Notes under the pieces: generated by a model
Databases searched by the model: none
Told to the model about the DNA's origin: nothing
Seen by the model: only the letters and a program-made list of their open reading frames with translations
Shown: piece by piece, positions 25,287 through 28,863 of the stretch
Numbering within the stretch: position 1 is the first letter of the stretch
Layout of the letters: every line of letters begins with the position of its first letter
Position numbers and translations under genes: made by a program
NCBI GenBank assembly: GCA_038231615.1
Contig: JBBRLA010000014.1
Coordinates: 1-28,863 of the forward strand
Source: JBBRLA01 sp038231615
GTDB lineage: Bacteria > Myxococcota_A > Polyangia > Palsa-1104 > JAEUJZ01
Length of the DNA stretch: 28,863 nucleotides
Direction: 5' to 3'

Positions 25287-25492
25287 GCGCGGGTGGAGTG
25301 AACTTCCCCCGGCCCGCGATAGAGGTCAAGACTGGCACATCCGCTCAGTGACAAGCGATTCACCGACACTGCGCCGCCTGCCCCGGTCACGGTCACGAAA
25401 CCAGTTTCATCCCCGGCCCCCGAAGCGCCCCCGGCCACTGTCACGAAACCGGTTTCATCGTCGGCCCCAGAAGCACCCCCGGCCCCGGTCAT
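25283..25492 (-). CDS. 69-codon frame built on the 48-bp repeats (doubtful)
   Basis: The minus-strand frame encodes a Gly/Ala/Val-rich peptide with a 16-residue repeat (DETGFVTVAGGASGAG) and a non-repetitive tail. Its stop overlaps the start of the HTH-methyltransferase gene by ATGA, which favours a coupled leader frame. There is no Shine-Dalgarno sequence before its ATG. The opposite strand also reads cleanly through the repeats as a Pro-rich sequence (TKPVSSPAPEAPPAT), but a stop precedes it and no start codon is available. Either frame could be an accident of the repeat. Confidence 0.25.
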   Translation of the reverse strand: MTGAGGASGADDETGFVTVAGGASGAGDETGFVTVTGAGGAVSVNRLSLSGCASLDLYRGPGEVHSTRA

Positions 25493-25510
25493 GAAACCGG
25501 TTTCGTCGCC
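25381..25510. repeat. 48-bp tandem repeat with palindromic GAAACCGGTTTC cores
   Basis: Nearly three units start at 25381, 25429 and 25477, the third only partly conserved. Each contains a 12-bp palindrome: GAAACCAGTTTC (25397-25408, one mismatch), GAAACCGGTTTC (25445-25456) and GAAACCGGTTTC (25493-25504). The cores are exactly 48 bases apart. They lie 111-218 bases upstream of the HTH-methyltransferase start, so they could be operator sites for that HTH domain. A coding minisatellite is the alternative, since 48 is a multiple of three. Confidence 0.85.
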
Positions 25511-25529
25511 TGAGATCTCTTCGGTACGA

Positions 25530-25736
25530 TCAACGAAATCCTACCTGAAGCAGCGCCTTTGCCAGCTTCAGCACCACTTTTCCGTCGATAGCTCGCAGTG
25601 CCATGGCGCTGTCAATGACCAATCGCAGCAACCTCATCAGATTAAAGTGGCAGCTGTCGCAGAGCAGCCCGATGAAGTCCTCATCAAAGCGAGAAACCCT
25701 GCCCTTTCTCCGACAACAGAGGCAGCACAAGGTCAT
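25530..25736 (-). CDS. 68-residue Cys-rich zinc-ribbon-like protein
   Basis: A small basic protein with Cys at 4, 5, 7 and 8 and a second pair at 26 and 29 followed by His30 (LLCDSCH). This is the CxxC...CxxC spacing of a small zinc ribbon. The rest is a hydrophobic helical stretch (FNLMRLLRLVIDSAMAL, about 31-47) and a basic tail. The ATG follows GGAGG with seven bases between. It also overlaps the stop of a 30-codon frame upstream (ATGA), so the pair is translationally coupled. I do not recognise the family. It could bind DNA or partner the HTH-methyltransferase encoded downstream on the same strand. Confidence 0.62.
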   Translation of the reverse strand: MTLCCLCCRRKGRVSRFDEDFIGLLCDSCHFNLMRLLRLVIDSAMALRAIDGKVVLKLAKALLQVGFR

Positions 25737-25825
25737 TTCTGCGCCTCCCCAACTCGATTAGACACCGGCAAGTGGCCCTCATGCTGAGCAAATGCTGCCA
25801 CAAAGAGTACAAAAAGACAGGTCAT
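25733..25825 (-). CDS. 30-residue hydrophobic peptide, leader of the Cys-rich protein
   Basis: The frame encodes 30 residues: a short start (MTC), a hydrophobic stretch (LFVLFVAAFA, 4-13) and a polar tail ending in EAQK. It is preceded by AGGAGG with five bases to the ATG, the best ribosome binding site in this part of the window. Its stop codon overlaps the next ATG by four bases. Two in-frame upstream ATG codons could lengthen it to 36 or 39 residues. It may be a membrane-active or toxin-like peptide, or a leader peptide that couples translation to the zinc-ribbon gene. No family match is known to me. Confidence 0.5.
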   Translation of the reverse strand: MTCLFVLFVAAFAQHEGHLPVSNRVGEAQK

Positions 25826-25984
25826 CTTCACCTCCTGCGCCATCAGGCACATGATTCCTCGCCTTCCCTGGCCACCTGCCGACTGGGGGCTTCGTGACGC
25901 GGCGGCTGGTGCGAAGGTTGGAGTCGAAAGGAAACTGTCGCCATGGCTCTGGACATCTACCGGTGATTTGTTCAGTATAGGCCC
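25826..25984. promoter_or_regulatory. divergent control region between the small-protein cluster and tcmP
   Basis: On the plus strand TGGACA (25950-25955) matches the -35 consensus at five of six positions. A weak -10 box, CAGTAT (25973-25978), follows after 17 bases, placing transcription start at the tcmP ATG. On the minus strand TATACT overlaps the same spot (25979-25974) and could serve the leftward cluster, but no -35 was found for it. Confidence 0.35.
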
Positions 25985-26893
25985 ATGGCCACTCGGAGCC
26001 GCGCTCTAACATCCGGTAAGTCCCACCGATTTGGGGGCGACTGGACCCGTTCAAAACTGGATGTGCTGAGAGAGTATCTGACAAGCTACACCACGGCGCT
26101 GAAGAACCAGCCATTCACCACGCTGTATGTCGATGCGTTCGCCGGCACCGGCTATCGGACTCTTCGTCAGAGTGATCCATCCGGGAGCCTGCTCTTTCCT
26201 TTGCTTGCCGAGGAGGCCCCTCAGGCCCTGCTCGACGGCTCGGCGCGGATCGCGCTGAAAACGGAACCGCGATTCGATACCTATCTCTTCATCGAGAAGA
26301 ACCAGGACCGATGCGAACAGCTCCTGACGCTCAAAAATGAGTTTCCCGCGCTCTCCAGTGACATCGAAATCAGTCAAGGCGACGCGAACACCGTCATCAA
26401 GAGCCTCTGTGGCCTGGACTGGTCGAAGCGGCGGGCTGTGCTTTTCCTGGACCCCTATGGCACTCAGGTCGAGTGGTCCACGATCGAGGCCATCGCGGCG
26501 ACGAGGGCCATCGACCTGTGGATTCTGTTCCCACTGGGCATCGGGGTGAACCGCATGCTCACCCGCTCGGGAGAGATCCCCGAATCCTGGCGCCTCCGGC
26601 TCGATCGCCTGCTGGGCACGACCGACTGGTATGAGGCTTTCTATCGCGTCGAGCACGTGCCGACGCTGTTCGATGAGCCGGAGCGGCGGATCGTGAAGGC
26701 CACGACAGAGATCATTGGCCGCTATTTTAACGAACGGCTTTCTTGCATCTTCGCCGGTATCGCCGAGGAACCCATGGTCCTGATGAACTCCTCCAAATGC
26801 CCGCTCTACCTGCTTTGCTTTGCCATCGGCAATGCCAAGGGGGCGCCCATCGCCCTACGGATCGCCAATCACCTGCTCAGGAGGGTGCACTAA
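25985..26893 (+). CDS. tcmP: three-Cys-motif partner protein TcmP
   Basis: 302 residues of the TcmP family, named because its genes pair with Gp37/Gp68 three-Cys proteins. Family hallmarks are DWTRSKLDVLREYLTSYTTALKNQ and DLWILFPLGIGVNRMLTR. I also see the motif order of a class I SAM-dependent methyltransferase: VDAFAGTG (49-56, SAM loop), FIEKN (102-106, acidic end of strand two), QGDA (131-134) and FLDPYG (154-159, like the DPPY catalytic motif of nucleic-acid amino-methyltransferases). That reading is inference; the family's reaction is not established to my knowledge. The stop overlaps the next gene (TAATG), so both products are made together. No Shine-Dalgarno sequence precedes the ATG. 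Confidence 0.88.
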   Translation: MATRSRALTSGKSHRFGGDWTRSKLDVLREYLTSYTTALKNQPFTTLYVDAFAGTGYRTLRQSDPSGSLLFPLLAEEAPQALLDGSARIALKTEPRFDTYLFIEKNQDRCEQLLTLKNEFPALSSDIEISQGDANTVIKSLCGLDWSKRRAVLFLDPYGTQVEWSTIEAIAATRAIDLWILFPLGIGVNRMLTRSGEIPESWRLRLDRLLGTTDWYEAFYRVEHVPTLFDEPERRIVKATTEIIGRYFNERLSCIFAGIAEEPMVLMNSSKCPLYLLCFAIGNAKGAPIALRIANHLLRRVH

Positions 26894-27603
26894 TGGCTCT
26901 CGGCTCTGGTATCGAATGGACCGAATCGACATGGAACCCCGTCACCGGCTGCGACAAGATCAGCCCCGGATGCAAGCACTGCTACGCTGAGCGGATGGCA
27001 GAGCGGTTGCATGCCATGGGCCAGCCCAACTACCGGAATGGCTTCCAGTTGACGCTACAGCCGCAGCTCCTAGAACTGCCTCTTCGTTGGAAGAGACCCC
27101 AGACCATCTTTGTCAATTCGATGAGCGATCTGTTTCATAAAGACGTGCCGGTCGCCTACATCGCGCAAGTCTTCGAGGTCATGGCGCGAGCCCACTGGCA
27201 TCGATTCCAGGTGCTCACGAAGCGCTCTGGTCGCCTCGTCGAGTTGAATCAGATGGTCACATGGAGGTCAAACATCTGGATGGGAGTCAGCGTCGAAAGT
27301 GATCGATACATCAATCGCATCGACGATTTACGGCAGACGACCGCCCATACCAGGTTCCTCTCTCTGGAGCCGCTGCTGGGCCCTCTCAGAGGTCTGGATC
27401 TACGCGAGATCGACTGGGTCATCGTTGGGGGGGAGTCGGGCCCCAAGGCCCGTCCCATGGACCCTGCCTGGGTGTCCGATATCCGGGACCAGTGCCGCCG
27501 CGCCGATGTACCCTTCTTCTTCAAACAGTGGGGTGGGATCAACAAGAAGCGGGCGGGGAGGCTCCTGGAGGGGCGCACATGGGACGAGATGCCTGCGAGC
27601 TGA
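26893..27603 (+). CDS. phage Gp37/Gp68 family (DUF5131) three-Cys protein, radical-SAM-like
   Basis: 236 residues. The start at 26893 overlaps the tcmP stop by one base and follows AGGAGG eight bases upstream; an earlier in-frame start would lie inside tcmP. The family signature WNPVTGC is followed by Cys20, Cys27 and Cys30 (C-x6-C-x2-C, ending HCYAERMAERL). Later come FVNSMSDLFH, VLTKRS, WMGVSVES, LSLEPLLGP and WVIVGGESGPKARPMDP, all typical. The cluster resembles an iron-sulfur site of radical SAM enzymes, but with spacing other than the canonical C-x3-C-x2-C, so the chemistry is unproven. Members are frequent in phages and islands. The gene looks full length (ends GRTWDEMPAS). Confidence 0.9.
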   Translation: MALGSGIEWTESTWNPVTGCDKISPGCKHCYAERMAERLHAMGQPNYRNGFQLTLQPQLLELPLRWKRPQTIFVNSMSDLFHKDVPVAYIAQVFEVMARAHWHRFQVLTKRSGRLVELNQMVTWRSNIWMGVSVESDRYINRIDDLRQTTAHTRFLSLEPLLGPLRGLDLREIDWVIVGGESGPKARPMDPAWVSDIRDQCRRADVPFFFKQWGGINKKRAGRLLEGRTWDEMPAS

Positions 27604-28021
27604 CCCGCCACCTTGCACGACAGCGCCACCACGGCGCTGTGGTTGCACTGGGTGCATGACACCCTCACGGCGCCCTTGCACAGCAAGCCGCAATCCCATA
27701 CCTTGGGGTTGCGCAGCGCGAGATGGTGCTGTCTGCCTTTGATCGCGATGTCTGCTTTTGACGGGGGCGGTGTCTGGGGTTCCCGTGGACTCCATACTGA
27801 GTGGGCTTTATCCGCCGGAAGGGTCGTGTCCGCACTGCTGGAGGGGGTCTGCGCTGCCCAACTCCCGCTCAGAAGCGAGCTAACTGCCGACGCTACAGGG
27901 CTCACTTGGCGGCCCGACCAATCCAAACCACTGATTACTTGCTCATCTTGCGTAAAGGGCGTCGAATACACACTTTCGTCAACACTGGACGGGCGAGCGG
28001 AGGGAGAAACAATCAGCGCAC
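27604..28021. other. 418-base gap with transposase debris, no intact gene
   Basis: The left part holds the IS91-type remnant described separately. The remainder has open frames on both strands, but none resembles a protein, has a ribosome binding site or keeps consistent codon use. No convincing promoter for the EVE-domain gene was found. Confidence 0.5.
27612..27719 (-). pseudogene. remnant of an IS91-type transposase zinc-binding domain
   Basis: The minus strand reads VWDCGLLCKGAVRVSCTQC and, a few residues on, VALSCK. This is the pattern of the N-terminal Cys-rich domain of IS91/IS801-family transposases (typically FLxCGxxxxGFxRxRCxxCxHxxLVAFSCKxRGFCPSC). Similarity stops right after SCK, eight bases beyond the stop of the Gp68 gene. 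Only about 36 residues remain, with no start and no catalytic domain. The island was probably rearranged here. Confidence 0.5.
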
Positions 28022-28576
28022 ATGGAAGAGAACAAGAACATGCCACCAACCAGCTACTGGATCGTCAAAGGCAATAAGAATTTCCCCAACGAGCTCGATG
28101 AGCGATACGGAGACCTCAAGGAGATAGTGCGATACTGCCTGACGAAGGGCGTTGATTCGTCTGGGTGGCTGTCTAAAAAGAAGCTGCCGTATGGCTGTCG
28201 TGCTGGCGACAGGGTGTTCTTCTGGAGTTCGTCGCCAGATCGGTACGTCATGGCAGTAGGAGAGATGATCCGTGTCGGCGACTACCATCCTGGTGAGCAT
28301 CGATTCGATGTGCGCTTTATCGATGTGCTGGACGACTATATCGGGATTGAGGAGATTAGGTCTGCATATGCAGAAAGGTTGAAGTGCACGACTATGCCGG
28401 ACTTTCTGAGGCCGGCCATCGTGGCTACGGTCTATGGGCTGAAGCAGCGAGAGGCAGAGATCTTGGCCGACCTGATCAAGCAGAAGTCTGGAAATAGGAA
28501 TAGGACAAGGCTGATAGAGACGCTGGGACAGTGGTTCCCCGTCCCAGTACGTTCGCCCATGCACCCGTCCATTTGA
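28022..28576 (+). CDS. EVE-domain (PUA-like) protein
   Basis: 184 residues. Residues about 10-100 match the EVE fold: YWIVKGN (12-18), a Trp in SSGWL (49), then AGDRVFFWSS (61-70) and YVMAVGEM (75-82). EVE domains are PUA/YTH-related pockets that bind modified bases and often join nucleases or methyltransferases. The C-terminal half (EIRSAYAERLKC...DFLRPAIVATVYGLKQREAEILADLI) is helical and unassigned. No nuclease is fused, so it would act as a reader or with a partner. The start at 28022 or 28040 (MPPTSYW) cannot be decided; neither has a good ribosome binding site. It lies downstream of tcmP-gp68, separated by transposase debris. Confidence 0.7.
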   Translation: MEENKNMPPTSYWIVKGNKNFPNELDERYGDLKEIVRYCLTKGVDSSGWLSKKKLPYGCRAGDRVFFWSSSPDRYVMAVGEMIRVGDYHPGEHRFDVRFIDVLDDYIGIEEIRSAYAERLKCTTMPDFLRPAIVATVYGLKQREAEILADLIKQKSGNRNRTRLIETLGQWFPVPVRSPMHPSI

Positions 28577-28725
28577 ACTCTGCCATCACGCGCGCCCTCA
28601 GCTTAGGCTGGGTGATCAGGCACTGGAAGGACTACCAACGGGAGGGATGGGAGGCGCTGATCGATAGACGGACAGGGCGAGAGCCTCGAGTGACCAAGGG
28701 CTGTCAGGAGTTGGTGATAGGGTGA
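28576..28725 (+). pseudogene. N-terminal remnant of a helix-turn-helix transposase
   Basis: A plus-strand frame reads SAITRALSLGWVIRHWKDYQ, then REGWEALIDRRTGREPRV, and stops after VTKGCQELVIG. The HWKDYQREGWEALIDRR pattern (recognition helix, then WxxRYxxEGxxGLxDRxxGRP) is typical of the N-terminal HTH part of several IS transposases. The catalytic domain is missing, and the frame has no start of its own after the EVE gene. The IS family cannot be named from this fragment. Confidence 0.5.
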
Positions 28726-28791
28726 GAGTGAGCGCGGATTCTGAGGGATCTGGATAGGGTGGTGGGCAAGCAAAGCGAGGGGAAATAGCGA

Positions 28792-28846
28792 AACCCCCTC
28801 AGAAAGCTTGCTACCGCCGCCCGAGGGGGGTTCTCCTCCTTTTCCG
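28792..28846 (+). terminator. hairpin with pyrimidine tail at the right edge
   Basis: CCCCCTC (28794-28800) pairs with GAGGGGG (28823-28829), with flanking AA/TT pairs past one extra G. The loop is 22 bases. The CT-rich tail TTCTCCTCCTTTTCC follows. This could be a terminator for the EVE gene or an end structure of the lost insertion sequence. The run of T is short, so it is uncertain. Confidence 0.35.
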
Positions 28847-28863
28847 ACCAAGGATAAGGAGAA

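Noticed and set aside
25381..25510. 48-bp repeats as a CRISPR array
   Set aside because: Units are directly adjacent without unique spacers, there are only about three, and no cas gene is near.
25323..25787. Pro-rich plus-strand frame through the 48-bp repeats
   Set aside because: It looks like a linker protein (PVSSPAPEAPPAT) but has no start codon before the repeats and would run antisense to the 68-residue gene with a strong ribosome binding site.
25779..26114. 111-codon minus-strand frame over the start of tcmP
   Set aside because: It overlaps both tcmP and the well-supported 30-codon frame, has no ribosome binding site and no family pattern.
26743..26892. longer Gp68 start inside tcmP
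   Set aside because: The extension lies wholly within tcmP and is unlike the family; ATG 26893 has AGGAGG and gives the normal N-terminus.
27613..28077. 154-codon plus-strand frame after gp68
   Set aside because: It has no ribosome binding site or domain and is the opposite strand of IS91-type debris.

Overview
The window is high-GC bacterial chromosome (about two thirds G+C by eye), lower and patchier in the last 3.5 kb. The gene set points to a Myxococcota-like (former Deltaproteobacteria) organism: an AgmX/TonB-C protein with a long linker, an FHA-GAF-adenylate cyclase, a YXWGXW-repeat protein, a TMTC-like GT-C protein and a helix-turn-helix/EgtD-like fusion. This placement is inference from protein content. 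No rRNA, tRNA or CRISPR array was seen.

Left edge (1-600): remains of toxin-antitoxin genes, namely an intact small antitoxin, a VapC/PIN toxin cut after about 16 codons, and a frameshifted minus-strand remnant. Then 627-6877 is a leftward operon: a 795-residue GspE/PilB ATPase, two different GspF platform proteins and an AgmX/TonB-C envelope protein. A good sigma70-type promoter (TTTACA-N17-TACTAT) lies upstream. No pilin, secretin or prepilin peptidase is present, so this is the motor and platform of a type IV filament or type II secretion machine. Next, also leftward, are a secreted YXWGXW protein and a ClpX paralogue without the zinc-binding domain.

Middle (8918-23989), mostly housekeeping or envelope genes: a long-chain acyl-CoA ligase facing an ApbE flavinyltransferase, an FHA-GAF-cyclase signalling protein, a secreted beta-barrel-like protein, a membrane GT-C/TPR protein, an EmrA-EmrB efflux pair with an ATGA overlap, a 1.2-kres SNF2 helicase with a SWIM zinc finger and an extra C-terminal helical domain, and an unrecognised 246-residue protein. 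Several genes (ClpX-like, YXWGXW, SNF2, the 246-residue protein, tcmP) have a -10-like box 7-10 nt from the start codon and no Shine-Dalgarno sequence, which suggests leaderless transcripts.

Right part (24009-28863), accessory. A leftward cluster runs 30-aa hydrophobic peptide, 68-aa Cys-rich zinc-ribbon-like protein, a 48-bp tandem repeat with palindromic cores, then an XRE-HTH/EgtD-like methyltransferase. Diverging from it are TcmP and a Gp37/Gp68 (DUF5131) three-Cys protein, joined by a TAATG overlap. They are followed by an IS91-type transposase scrap, an EVE-domain protein and a second transposase scrap. TcmP shows the motif order of a class I SAM methyltransferase, Gp68 has a radical-SAM-like Cys cluster, and EVE domains bind modified bases. 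A nucleic-acid modification writer/reader island is therefore the most interesting hypothesis here. It is not shown by the sequence alone.
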